DNA of 25,057 nucleotides from an uncultured Faecalibacterium sp. (GTDB lineage Bacteria; Bacillota; Clostridia; Oscillospirales; Ruminococcaceae), in the NCBI GenBank assembly GCA_934525325.1, contig CAKSZE010000024.1, positions 1 through 25,057 of the forward strand, written 5' to 3'. How positions within the stretch are numbered: position 1 is the stretch's first letter; each line of letters begins with the position of its first letter. Positions 14,673 through 23,087 of this stretch are shown piece after piece. The position numbers were made by a program, and so were the translations under genes. Below the pieces are notes generated by a model. The model saw nothing but the letters and a program-made list of their open reading frames with translations. It was not told the origin of the DNA and did not search any database.

Positions 14673-15284
14673 TCAGTAGGTCATCACGACCACCATAATG
14701 GGGTATTGATCCTTTGTCGCAGTGTCGGTGTTCCATACAACACCCACGCCCACAAGGGTGGCTTCCGTGCTCGTGACCAGTGCCGGTTTCCATTTGCCGG
14801 TGTCCTCTGCCCAGCCGCGGATCACGCTCTCTGTGGGATACGCGCCGTAGCCGCCTACGCCCACCAGCTTTTTGCCCTTTACAAGCTCCTTGCTGATGGC
14901 GTTCCAGTCCTTCGTATACTGCTCGCCATTCAGGTCGTTGCTGTACTTGCCAAGCAGCCAGTCCAGCTGCAATTTTGCCATTTTTTCAGCCATGGCGCAG
15001 ACCTCGGCATCCATGACCAGCTGGGTGTCATTGCCGTAGTCCTTGCGCACTGCCTTCAGTGCTTCCACCACCGCAGCTTTCTTTTGTTCCACGGTATTTT
15101 CCTCTTCGGGGTCTTTACCGGGTTCTCCTGTGCCGGGGTCGGTGGGGTCTTTGCCGGGTTCGCTGCTGCCGGGCTTATCCGGCGTATCCGGTGCAGAGGG
15201 GCCGGAGGGCCCGCAGGCTGCTAAAAGCAGCAGCACCATTGCAGCTGCAAGGACCGCTGCCGTCCATCGTTTCCAAAGCTTCAT
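14673..15284 (-). CDS. Small lipoprotein 3 of the array, CAP/SCP-like
   Basis: A 203-residue lipoprotein: signal MKLWKRWTAAVLAAAMVLLL, lipobox LAAC, Cys24. A Pro/Gly/Asp/Lys linker with the repeated unit EPGKDP follows (about 25-62), as expected of a wall-spanning spacer. The C-terminal domain has the CAP-like pattern TESVIRGWAEDTGKWKP, then LVGVGVVWN and a final strand MVVVMTY shared with lipoprotein 2. CAP proteins have varied roles and often no known enzyme activity. ATG 15284 has GAGGGACC 6 bases upstream. It has its own TTGACA promoter and terminator. Confidence 0.88.
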   Translation of the reverse strand: MKLWKRWTAAVLAAAMVLLLLAACGPSGPSAPDTPDKPGSSEPGKDPTDPGTGEPGKDPEEENTVEQKKAAVVEALKAVRKDYGNDTQLVMDAEVCAMAEKMAKLQLDWLLGKYSNDLNGEQYTKDWNAISKELVKGKKLVGVGGYGAYPTESVIRGWAEDTGKWKPALVTSTEATLVGVGVVWNTDTATKDQYPIMVVVMTY

Positions 15285-15333
15285 CTGTGGTCCCTCGCTT
15301 TCTTCTTATGGGAGCGCGTTGCTCCCCAGTTTC

Positions 15334-15363
15334 ATCTTATCCCCTGCTGCGGTGTGCTGTCAA
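15334..15363 (-). promoter_or_regulatory. Promoter of lipoprotein 3
   Basis: TTGACA (15358-15363) and TAAGAT (15334-15339) on the minus strand, spacer 18, followed by a 5' UTR hairpin GGGAGC-AACGC-GCTCCC. Confidence 0.86.
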
Positions 15364-15402
15364 TGGGCAGATGCACCAAAATACGGAAGAAATATTTGTT
15401 AA

Positions 15403-15646
15403 GGCGTAAAAAGGCAGTTTGCCTTTACGCCCCTCCCGTGAAAATGCGTTTGGAGTAGGCCGCGGTTGCGTAGCAATGAAAGCCCCAGTGGGGCTTTTAA
15501 GCGGCGGAGCGGTCTGCGTTAGCAGATGGAGGGGCTTTGCCCCGACAAGTTCCCGCAGAGCGCGACAAACGCGAAATTTAAAATAGTTTTTCCGCTGATG
15601 ATGCGCAAAGCAGAGCGGAGCGCATTTCAAATCGTCCCCATCACGC
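15403..15646. repeat. Intergenic repeat element, copy 1
   Basis: This non-coding stretch between lipoproteins 3 and 4 contains three blocks (15430-15444, 15582-15606, 15614-15646). They recur in the same order, inverted, at 24526-24762: 15/15, 20/25 and 29/33 identical by eye, all ungapped. It also holds hairpins at 15403-15429 (GCGTAAA..TTACGC), 15479-15497 (AAAGCCCC/GGGGCTTT) and 15531-15543 (GGGGC/GCCCC). No coding potential is evident. Confidence 0.7.
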
Positions 15647-15682
15647 AAAAAGGCTGCCGCACAGCCTGTGTGCGGCAGCCCG
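15643..15682 (-). terminator. Terminator of lipoprotein 4
   Basis: Perfect 12-bp stem GGCTGCCGCACA/TGTGCGGCAGCC (15652-15663/15669-15680) with five T on the minus strand. Confidence 0.92.
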
Positions 15683-15691
15683 GGGTGCATA

Positions 15692-16237
15692 TCAAAGGGG
15701 ATTTGCAGGGGTCGTAGTCGGCGTATAGGTAATCAGGATCAGGGTATAGCTCTTATCGCCAATCTTGTGCGTAGCTGCGCCGATCTCGAGCTTATCATTG
15801 CCACTGGGGTCGAACATGCCGATGGGCTCAAACCGGCTGAGTCTCGTGACAGAACCCATCCACTCCATCTTCAGGAACTCGGCCATCATGCCGCTGCTCT
15901 TGATCTGAACGTTGTCGATCAGGTTGACCATGCAGGGCGTTGTTGCAGGGTCGATCCCAGCTGCCTGTATAACCTTTTCATCCAGCAGCAGGTCCTCGGC
16001 ATCCACGTTCTTGTACGCGTCCTGCGCGGCGGCCGTACTGGCGGCTTCCAGCAGCGCTGCTGCCAGATCATCTGCCTTTGTGGTGTGGGTCACAGTTGCG
16101 TTTACGTCCGTTAAATTATCGATCGTTAATTTCAGCAGCTCGTCCTGCATGGCGTAGCTATTGCCGCCGCAGCCTACCATCGTTAATGCCAGTGCAGCAG
16201 CCAGCACAGCAGCTGCCAATTTTTTGAACAGTTTCAT
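15692..16237 (-). CDS. Small lipoprotein 4 of the array
   Basis: A 181-residue lipoprotein: signal MKLFKKLAAAVLAAALALTM, lipobox MVGC, Cys23. The mature domain is not recognised. It is related to lipoprotein 5, most clearly at LLLDEKVIQAAGIDPAT against LLKNEKFLQKVGIDPAT. It ends in a Thr/Pro-rich tail (YTPTTTPANPL). ATG 16237 has AAGGAGG 5 bases upstream. Unlike the other four genes, it shows no TTGACA promoter in the 120-base gap before it, and no terminator separates it from lipoprotein 5. The two may therefore form one transcript. Confidence 0.85.
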   Translation of the reverse strand: MKLFKKLAAAVLAAALALTMVGCGGNSYAMQDELLKLTIDNLTDVNATVTHTTKADDLAAALLEAASTAAAQDAYKNVDAEDLLLDEKVIQAAGIDPATTPCMVNLIDNVQIKSSGMMAEFLKMEWMGSVTRLSRFEPIGMFDPSGNDKLEIGAATHKIGDKSYTLILITYTPTTTPANPL

Positions 16238-16357
16238 CGTTTCCTCCTTGCCGCAGCCTGCAATAAGTCTGCCGGGGCAGCTGCCGCAGGCCGCATCTTG
16301 TAAATATACTGTTCCGGTCTTGGGGCATCCGTAAGGGCTGTCACAGCCCGGACGCTC

Positions 16358-16858
16358 TTATTTCATGAGCATAAGTGCCCAGTTCTCGCCGTCAAGCGTG
16401 CCGAAGGCAAGACCATACTCAAATTTGCTTCCGATCTCAGGATCGCCGATTGCAAAATCACCATCCAGAAGCTGCCCTGCAAGCCTAAGAGGCTTATACT
16501 GATTCATGGTATTGCTGAGGTAATTCGGAACGTACACCAAGGAGACCACATAAGCATCCGTTGCCGGGTCAATGCCGACCTTTTGCAGGAACTTCTCATT
16601 CTTCAGCAGATCCTCCAGTTCCGGCCAATCCGCGTCTTCGTCCAATGCAGCGATCTCATTATCATACTCTGTCAGCAGCTTTGCGGCCAAGGCATCCAGA
16701 TCCTTGCTGTCCGTGGCCTGATCGCCCTCCATAGCAACAATATCCGAGATCATGTTCTTGACCTGCTGGGCAAAGTCTGTCTTGGCGCCGCAGCCCACCA
16801 TCATCAGTGCCAGAGCCGCCACCAGCACGGCAGCCGCCAGTTTCTTGAACCATTTCAT
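16358..16858 (-). CDS. Small lipoprotein 5 of the array
   Basis: A 166-residue lipoprotein: signal MKWFKKLAAAVLVAALALMM, lipobox MVGC, Cys23. The acidic mature domain shares the GIDPAT block and its spacing with lipoprotein 4, so the two are paralogues. No family is recognised. ATG 16858 is chosen because AAGGAGG lies 8 bases upstream; an overlapping frame starting upstream is a shadow. The promoter is a consensus TTGACA type. The 120 bases after its stop carry a GGGCTG/CAGCCC hairpin without a T-run and a GGCAGCTGCC palindrome, but no clear terminator. Confidence 0.85.
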   Translation of the reverse strand: MKWFKKLAAAVLVAALALMMVGCGAKTDFAQQVKNMISDIVAMEGDQATDSKDLDALAAKLLTEYDNEIAALDEDADWPELEDLLKNEKFLQKVGIDPATDAYVVSLVYVPNYLSNTMNQYKPLRLAGQLLDGDFAIGDPEIGSKFEYGLAFGTLDGENWALMLMK

Positions 16859-16928
16859 GCTTCATGCCTCCTTCTTTGTCAGACATTATCCTATGCGGCC
16901 CGGACATTTCCCAAGCCTACTTTCCTTC

Positions 16929-16958
16929 ATTTTACCGTTCCTTTTGCATTTTTGTCAA
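16929..16958 (-). promoter_or_regulatory. Promoter of lipoprotein 5
   Basis: TTGACA (16953-16958) and TAAAAT (16929-16934) on the minus strand, spacer 18. Confidence 0.86.
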
Positions 16959-17002
16959 TGCACAGAAGTTCTAAAGTTTTTCCAAAAAATTTCAGCAACT
17001 CG

Positions 17003-17041
17003 CGCAAAAAAGGCTGCCGCACAGTCTGTGCCGCAGCCTTT
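17003..17041 (-). terminator. Terminator of the polysaccharide operon
   Basis: Stem AAGGCTGC/GCAGCCTT (17010-17017/17033-17040) and, past one mismatch, GCACA/TGTGC, followed by six T on the minus strand. It sits just after the DUF5662 gene. Confidence 0.9.
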
Positions 17042-17046
17042 CAGGC

Positions 17047-17583
17047 TTAGTAATCGTTTTCGCAGCCAAGCAGGAATTTCATGTAGGCAAAGGTGCGCTC
17101 CTGCCCGAGGTCCCGCACCATGCACAGCAGCTTTTCCAGCAGGGCCCGGGTCTCCGGGTGCAGCAGGTAGTGATCCTTGCTGCGCTGGTAATACTCCCAC
17201 GCAGAGGCATCGGTGTACTTATCGCCCAGATAGATCTGGCTTGCCGCCACCCGGTCGCACACCATCTCGCAGACGTACCGCAGGGGGATCTTCATGCCGG
17301 TCAGGCCGGTCTTGGTGGTGCTGTAATCGATCCAGTATTCCAGATGATGCTTGTTGCGCCCCTTGTGGTGCAGCCACGCCGAGGTGTAGCCCTTGGCTGC
17401 GCGCTCGGCCTCGTTGGGGCTGTGGTCGCCCTGATAATAGATGCACCCGGGGATGAACTCGGTGGGGCTGTACTTGCTCAGGTCGTGGGCAAGGCCCTGC
17501 TCATACAACCCGCATTCAAAGCAGTATTTCATCACCAGCAGCTTGTGCCGGGTGATGGTCTCGAAATGGCCCTTGATGTTCAT
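17047..17583 (-). CDS. DUF5662 family protein
   Basis: A 178-residue cytoplasmic protein matching the DUF5662 pattern as I know it: an N-terminal helix ITRHKLLVMKYC, then HDLSKYSPTEF (His33-Asp34), then SAWLHHKGRNKHHLEYW (His72, 73, 79, 80). The His/Asp arrangement looks like an HD-type metal site, but the biochemical role is unknown. ATG 17583 has GGAGGG about 10 bases upstream. It begins 4 bases after the stop of the glycosyltransferase, so it is the last gene of the polysaccharide operon and ends at a strong terminator. Whether it belongs to that pathway or is only co-transcribed cannot be told. Confidence 0.85.
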   Translation of the reverse strand: MNIKGHFETITRHKLLVMKYCFECGLYEQGLAHDLSKYSPTEFIPGCIYYQGDHSPNEAERAAKGYTSAWLHHKGRNKHHLEYWIDYSTTKTGLTGMKIPLRYVCEMVCDRVAASQIYLGDKYTDASAWEYYQRSKDHYLLHPETRALLEKLLCMVRDLGQERTFAYMKFLLGCENDY

Positions 17584-17587
17584 GCTG

Positions 17588-19465
17588 TTATTCCCTCCAC
17601 TGCACTGTGATGCGTCCCTCTTTCAGCCCGCGCAGATCATCGCTTTCGGAAAAATCCTCCCGGTCCATGGTCAGGTTGGGGTTGTAGTAGGGGTCGTGCA
17701 GGATGTTCGCCTTGCCGTGCACCTCGTACAGACGCTGCTGTTCGGCGGCAAAGCGCCGTGCCTTTACCGGGTCTTTTTCGTCCCCGCCGCGGCTCTTGCT
17801 CTCGTAGTGGGTCAGCTGGGCGTAGGGCGTCCACGCAATGCGATAGCCCGCATCCCGCACCCGCAGACAGAAGTCCACATCGTTGAAGGCCACCGCAAAG
17901 GCTTCGTCCAGCCCCTTTACCTTGTCCCACACGCTGGTCTTTACCAGCAGGCAGGCACCGGTGACGGCGGAAAAGTTTTGCACCGTGGCGGTGCGGAACA
18001 TATACCCGCTGCCGCCGGCCTTTTTGTACTTGTGGCTGTGCCCCGCGTAGCCCCCCAGCCCGGTGATGACGCCCGCGTGCTGGATGGTCTCGTCCGGGTA
18101 CCAGAGCATGGCGCCGCACACCGCCGCCCCGCCGGGGTGGGCGCATTGGCGCAGAAGCTCGGTGAGCCAGTCGCCGCTGCGCACCTCCACATCGTTGTTC
18201 AGCAGCAGCAGATACTCGCCGGTGGCGTATTTGCGGCCAAAGTTGTTGATACCGGAAAAGTTGAAGCCCTTTTTCGGGTAGGTGACCACCCGCAGACCGT
18301 CGTAGCGCTGCTGCGCCTTTTTATAGTAGGCAAAGGTGGCGGGGTCGGTGGAATTGTTCTCCACCACGATGACCTCAAAGTGCTCCCACGCGGTCTTTGT
18401 CCAGATGCTGTGCAGACACTTTTCCAGATCCTCGGTGTGGTCCTTATTGGGGATGAGGATGCTCACCTTGGGTTCGCCCACGATGTCCCACTTCACCCGG
18501 TAGGTGCTGGGGAACAAGCCGTCCTCCACCGTGCCGGTGCGCCCGGTGCGGGTCAGGTGGTCTGCCAGCGCCTTTTTCGCCGCTGCCGCCACATAGGGCT
18601 TGGCGTCTGCACCGCCGGAGGTAGACCCCGCGTGCACCCGCCAGTAGTAGAGCACCTGCGGCACATGGGCAGCACCGCCGGTCTTTTCCAACAGCCGCAG
18701 GAACAGGTCATGATCCTGACTGCCGTCGCATTCCGGGCGCTCACCGCCCAGCTGCTCCCACAGCGCTTTTTGAAACACCGCCAGATGGCAGATGTAGTTG
18801 CAGCACAACAGGTAGTCCGGGGCGTAGTCCGGCTTGAAGTGCGCCACCATGGGGCGGCGGATGCTCTTGGCGAACAGCGCTTCGTCGCTGTACAGAAAGC
18901 CGTCCGGTTCGCCGCGCTGCCGCAGCTGCAAGATGGCCTTGCCCATGGTATACAGGGCATGGGGTGCCAGAATGTCGTCGTGGTCAGCCAGCGCCAGATA
19001 CTCCCCTGTTGCCAGCTGCGCGGCGGCGTTCGTGTTGGCGGCAATGCCCTGATTTTCGATCTTTTTGTATACGATCTGTTGATTCTTTTGCTGATATTCC
19101 TTTACGATCCGCCCCACGTCCCCGTGGGCGGCGTCCGAAGCATCGGCAAGGCAGAGCTGCCCGTTGGGCGCGGTCTGTCCCGCAAAGGAATCCAGAAACT
19201 CCCGCAGGTATTTTTCCGGGGTATTATACAGCGGGGTCAGCACCGAGATGGTGGGCAGACCGCAGTCTGCCGCCGTTTTGCCTGCCATCTCTGCACGCTG
19301 CGCTTCCAGCACCTTTTTGGCGGGCAGGTAGCGTGCACGTTTGCCAAAGCAGCGGCGTTTCACAAAGCCCGCGCCGCGCTTGACCATGGTGGGCAGCCCC
19401 TCTTCCTTTGTCAGCTGCACGGCATAGCCGGCAAGCTCCTTGGCGCGTTTCAACCGTACGTTCAT
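17588..19465 (-). CDS. Two-domain family 2 glycosyltransferase
   Basis: A 625-residue protein with two GT-A fold (GT2) domains. Domain 1 starts at ISVLTPLYN (73-81), with the nucleotide-sugar/metal motif DHDD (161-164). Domain 2 starts at VSILIPNKD (334-342), with NND (423-425) and a following GACLLVK/DVDFCLR pattern typical of rhamnosyl- and related transferases. A basic N-terminal helix of about 60 residues may bind the membrane. It likely adds two sugars, plausibly including rhamnose given the RfbC gene upstream (inference). ATG 19465 has GAGG 6 bases upstream and lies one base after the ABC ATPase stop. Confidence 0.92.
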   Translation of the reverse strand: MNVRLKRAKELAGYAVQLTKEEGLPTMVKRGAGFVKRRCFGKRARYLPAKKVLEAQRAEMAGKTAADCGLPTISVLTPLYNTPEKYLREFLDSFAGQTAPNGQLCLADASDAAHGDVGRIVKEYQQKNQQIVYKKIENQGIAANTNAAAQLATGEYLALADHDDILAPHALYTMGKAILQLRQRGEPDGFLYSDEALFAKSIRRPMVAHFKPDYAPDYLLCCNYICHLAVFQKALWEQLGGERPECDGSQDHDLFLRLLEKTGGAAHVPQVLYYWRVHAGSTSGGADAKPYVAAAAKKALADHLTRTGRTGTVEDGLFPSTYRVKWDIVGEPKVSILIPNKDHTEDLEKCLHSIWTKTAWEHFEVIVVENNSTDPATFAYYKKAQQRYDGLRVVTYPKKGFNFSGINNFGRKYATGEYLLLLNNDVEVRSGDWLTELLRQCAHPGGAAVCGAMLWYPDETIQHAGVITGLGGYAGHSHKYKKAGGSGYMFRTATVQNFSAVTGACLLVKTSVWDKVKGLDEAFAVAFNDVDFCLRVRDAGYRIAWTPYAQLTHYESKSRGGDEKDPVKARRFAAEQQRLYEVHGKANILHDPYYNPNLTMDREDFSESDDLRGLKEGRITVQWRE

Positions 19466-19466
19466 A

Positions 19467-20210
<744 letters not shown>

Positions 20211-20223
20211 TGTTCACCCCTCC

Positions 20224-21033
20224 TTAAATGTGCAGCACAAAGCGGTCCTGTGTTTTGCGGAACACCCACAGACCCACCACCATGGACACTACGGCGCAGA
20301 TGCCGCAGACAAGGAACATATTCAAATCAAGCGGGATGCCCCACATCACCGTGCGGCGGAAACCCGTGATATACCAGTACATGGGGTTCAGCTTGATGAT
20401 CTGCTGCATATTGAAGCCGTCGATAGAAAAGGTCATCTGGGTGGGGTCGTAGAAGATGGCGGAGAAATACAGCAGCGCGGTGATGAACACGCTCCAGATG
20501 TGCATGATATCCCGGAAGAACACAGTCGCCGCCGCTAAGAACATACTGACCCCGAGGCTGAAGAAGAACAGGGTCACCAGCGGGTACAGCGCTTCAAAAA
20601 TCGTCAGGTGGAAGGGTGCGCCGGTAAAGATCATGACCAGCAGCAGCGCCACAAAGCTGAACACGCAGTTCACCATGGCAAAGCAGCATTTTTCCAGCGG
20701 GAAGATATACTTAGGGATATACACCTTTTTCAGCAGCGGGGCGGCGCTGAGCACGCTGCTCATGCTGGTGGAGGTAGCTTCGTTGAAGAAGTTGAACAGC
20801 AGCTGACCGCACATCAGAAAGACGGCAAAGTTGTCGATGCCGCTGCCCCGCATATCCATCAGGCTGCTGAACACTGCCCAGTACACAAGGCACATCAGCA
20901 GCGGGTTCAGCACGCTCCACACCACGCCCAGCACGCTGCGGCGGTATTTCAGCTTGAAATCACGGCTTACAAGGTTCCACAGCAGATAGCGGTAGCGCCA
21001 GAAGCCGTTCCACATCCCTTTGAGTTTTGCCAC
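20224..21033 (-). CDS. Polysaccharide ABC exporter permease (ABC-2 type)
   Basis: Integral membrane subunit (Wzm/TagG type) of 269 residues with six helices. The cytoplasmic N-terminal segment LVSRDFKLKYRRSVLGVVWSVLNP is the family hallmark (SxLG.xW..L.P). It moves lipid-linked glycan across the membrane together with the ATPase. The start is GTG 21033, 6 bases after the rfbC stop. No strong ribosome binding site is visible, so translation is probably coupled to rfbC. Confidence 0.93.
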   Translation of the reverse strand: MAKLKGMWNGFWRYRYLLWNLVSRDFKLKYRRSVLGVVWSVLNPLLMCLVYWAVFSSLMDMRGSGIDNFAVFLMCGQLLFNFFNEATSTSMSSVLSAAPLLKKVYIPKYIFPLEKCCFAMVNCVFSFVALLLVMIFTGAPFHLTIFEALYPLVTLFFFSLGVSMFLAAATVFFRDIMHIWSVFITALLYFSAIFYDPTQMTFSIDGFNMQQIIKLNPMYWYITGFRRTVMWGIPLDLNMFLVCGICAVVSMVVGLWVFRKTQDRFVLHI

Positions 21034-21039
21034 GGGCGA

Positions 21040-21606
21040 TCACCACTTTTCAAAATACTCGAACTTCTGGGCGGCAAAGGGCTCGTGCAGCTTGTCCTTT
21101 GCGCTGGTCTTGTGCTCGCAGCCGCAGTCCGGCCACTGCACGTTGACGGTGGGGTCGTCGTAGGGGATGCCGCCCTCGCTGGTGGGGTCGTAGACATCGG
21201 TGCACTTGTAGCAGAACTCTGCCACATCGCTCAGCACCAGAAAACCGTGGGCAAAGCCCTCCGGGATATAGAACATCTTCTTGTTGTCCTCGGAAAGGGT
21301 CACGCCCACCCACTTACCAAAGGTAGCGCTGTGGGGGCGGCAGTCCACGGCCACATCGTACACCTCGCCCTTGGTCACGCGCACCAGCTTGCCCTGGGTG
21401 TGGTTCTTCTGGAAGTGCAGCCCGCGCAGCACGCCCCGGGTGGAGCGGCTCTGGTTGTCCTGCACAAATTCCTTGTCGATACCAGCCTCTGCGAACTGAT
21501 CCTTCTGGTAGGTCTCCATAAAATAGCCGCGGTCATCGCCGAACACCTGCGGCTCAATGACCACCACGCCGGGGATCTCGGTCTGCGTAAAAATAAACTT
21601 ACCCAT
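21040..21606 (-). CDS. rfbC: dTDP-4-dehydrorhamnose 3,5-epimerase
   Basis: RmlC-type cupin of 188 residues. It epimerises dTDP-4-keto-6-deoxyglucose at C3 and C5 on the way to dTDP-L-rhamnose. Hallmarks seen: DDRGYFMETY near residues 24-33, RGLHFQ with catalytic His64, GEVYDVAVDCR, and YIPEGFAHGF. The usual partners rfbA, rfbB and rfbD are not in the window, so they would have to be encoded elsewhere. GAGAGG lies 10 bases before ATG 21606. First gene of the polysaccharide export operon; no clear promoter is seen in the 68 bases upstream. Confidence 0.95.
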   Translation of the reverse strand: MGKFIFTQTEIPGVVVIEPQVFGDDRGYFMETYQKDQFAEAGIDKEFVQDNQSRSTRGVLRGLHFQKNHTQGKLVRVTKGEVYDVAVDCRPHSATFGKWVGVTLSEDNKKMFYIPEGFAHGFLVLSDVAEFCYKCTDVYDPTSEGGIPYDDPTVNVQWPDCGCEHKTSAKDKLHEPFAAQKFEYFEKW

Positions 21607-21674
21607 GATATTGTACCTCTCTTTTTTCTGAAAGCTTTTTCTTTATCTGGAAAAGTCTGGTTTAAAACAGGCTT

Positions 21675-23006
21675 TTACGCTTTGTTGCGGCGTCTTGCCG
21701 TTTTGCGGCGCTTTTTCAGGCAGGCGTGCAGCCGCAGCACCAGCACCGTGACCACGGCCGCACCCACGGTGCACCCCACCGAGATGCCCGCCAGCAGCCA
21801 TGCGCTGCTGCCCGGCTCCACGTCCCTGGCGGCTTCCAGCGTTGTGCCGGTGCTCTGCTCCAGCAATTCGGCAAGACCGGTGATCTCGGCCTTTACCCGC
21901 ACGCTGGTGCTCTCCTGCTTTGCACCGCCGTTCAGGGTGTACACCGCATACACGGCGGGCTCTGCGCCCAGCAAATACTGCTCCGGCAGCTCCAAGTCCA
22001 CGGTCACATCCTGCGCGGATAAGCCCTCGGCCAGCAGCAGCTTCACCCCGGGGTCGGCTACGGTAACAGTGCCAAGGCTCTGCCCGCCGCCCGCCACTGC
22101 CAGCTGTGCGGTGACGCTGCCGCCGGGCAGCTGGGTGTAGTTTTTGTAGGTGGCAAAGGCGTAGTCCAGCAGGGTGCGCATATCATTATATTTGTCGGTG
22201 CTCAGCTGGCTTTGCATGGTCACGCAGATCAGCCGCACCCCGTCCTGCTCCGCCAGACAGACATAGCTGTACCGGGCGGTGTTGGTGTAGCCCAGCTTGG
22301 AGCCCAGCACGCTGCCGATGTGGTAGCGGCTGGAACCGATGCGGATCTTATCCTGCTGGGAAAAGTAGCGGGTCACCGGCTGGATGTTGGTGGGCTGCAT
22401 GGTGTACATCTGGTTGCGGGTGAACACCTCCTCAAACCCCGGCTGCTGCAATGCCCAGCGCAGGATCTGCGCCATATCGTAGCAACTGGTGTAGTGGTCG
22501 TCATCGCTGATGCCATGGGGGTTTGAAAAGTGGGTGTGGGCAAGGCCCAGTTCCTCCACCTGTGCATTCATGGCCGCCACGCCGTCCGCAATGGTGCCGC
22601 CGCCGAAATATTCCGCCAGCAGGTTGGCACCGTCGTTGGCGCTTGCCATCTGGGTGGCGTACAGCGCATCCACCAAGGGAACTTCTTCCCCTTCCAGCAG
22701 GGCGATGTGGCTGGAATCCGTGCCCGCCAGCGAGTAGACATCCTCGTGGGTCACGGTCAGCTTTACGTCATCCCAGTTCCCCTGCGCCTTTTCGCAGGCA
22801 AGACCGAGGGTCATCACCTTGGTGATGGAGGCCGGGTGCAGTTCCTCGTCCATATTCTGCTGCGCCAGCACAAGGCCGGTGTCTGCATCCATGATGCAGT
22901 ATGCCCGGGTATTGGCCAGCGCCGGGCCGGCTGCTGCCGCGCCGGGCACCAGCACAGCGCCTATCAAAAGCAGCACAGTGCACAGTGCTGCGGTAAATTT
23001 TTTCAT
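21675..23006 (-). CDS. D-alanyl-D-alanine carboxypeptidase (peptidase S11)
   Basis: Penicillin-binding-type carboxypeptidase of 443 residues that trims the last D-Ala of peptidoglycan stems outside the membrane. It has a signal peptide at 1-25. The active-site SxxK is SITK (Ser60, Lys63) and the second motif is SAN (122-124). The third motif is KLG (237-239) instead of the usual KTG. A C-terminal membrane helix (about 402-428) is followed by a strongly basic tail (KKRRKTARRRNK), in place of the amphipathic anchor of PBP5. ATG 23006 is chosen for GGAGA about 9 bases upstream; the frame extends to 23063 without support. It has its own promoter. Confidence 0.93.
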   Translation of the reverse strand: MKKFTAALCTVLLLIGAVLVPGAAAAGPALANTRAYCIMDADTGLVLAQQNMDEELHPASITKVMTLGLACEKAQGNWDDVKLTVTHEDVYSLAGTDSSHIALLEGEEVPLVDALYATQMASANDGANLLAEYFGGGTIADGVAAMNAQVEELGLAHTHFSNPHGISDDDHYTSCYDMAQILRWALQQPGFEEVFTRNQMYTMQPTNIQPVTRYFSQQDKIRIGSSRYHIGSVLGSKLGYTNTARYSYVCLAEQDGVRLICVTMQSQLSTDKYNDMRTLLDYAFATYKNYTQLPGGSVTAQLAVAGGGQSLGTVTVADPGVKLLLAEGLSAQDVTVDLELPEQYLLGAEPAVYAVYTLNGGAKQESTSVRVKAEITGLAELLEQSTGTTLEAARDVEPGSSAWLLAGISVGCTVGAAVVTVLVLRLHACLKKRRKTARRRNKA

Positions 23007-23053
23007 CTGGTATTCTCCGCTTGTCAGTTTTATGCCCGCAAGGCATCGTTTGA

Positions 23054-23082
23054 AGTATACCACATTTTCTCCCCGCTGAAAA
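23054..23082 (-). promoter_or_regulatory. Promoter of the carboxypeptidase gene
   Basis: TTTTCA (23077-23082) and TATACT with TGG before it (23054-23059) on the minus strand, spacer 17. The -35 lies right after the dpaB stop. Confidence 0.7.
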
Positions 23083-23087
23083 GAGAT

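Noticed and set aside
15403..15646. CRISPR array or transposase gene
   Set aside because: There are no regularly spaced identical repeats and no coding frame with transposase motifs; the similarity is to a distant inverted copy only.
15337..15690. Small minus-strand frame between lipoproteins 3 and 4
   Set aside because: It runs through hairpins, the repeat element and a terminator, with no start signal.
21607..21674. TACAAT near 21610-21620 as the rfbC promoter
   Set aside because: On the minus strand it lies only a few bases before the ATG and overlaps the ribosome binding region, so it would give a leaderless transcript; no -35 was found.
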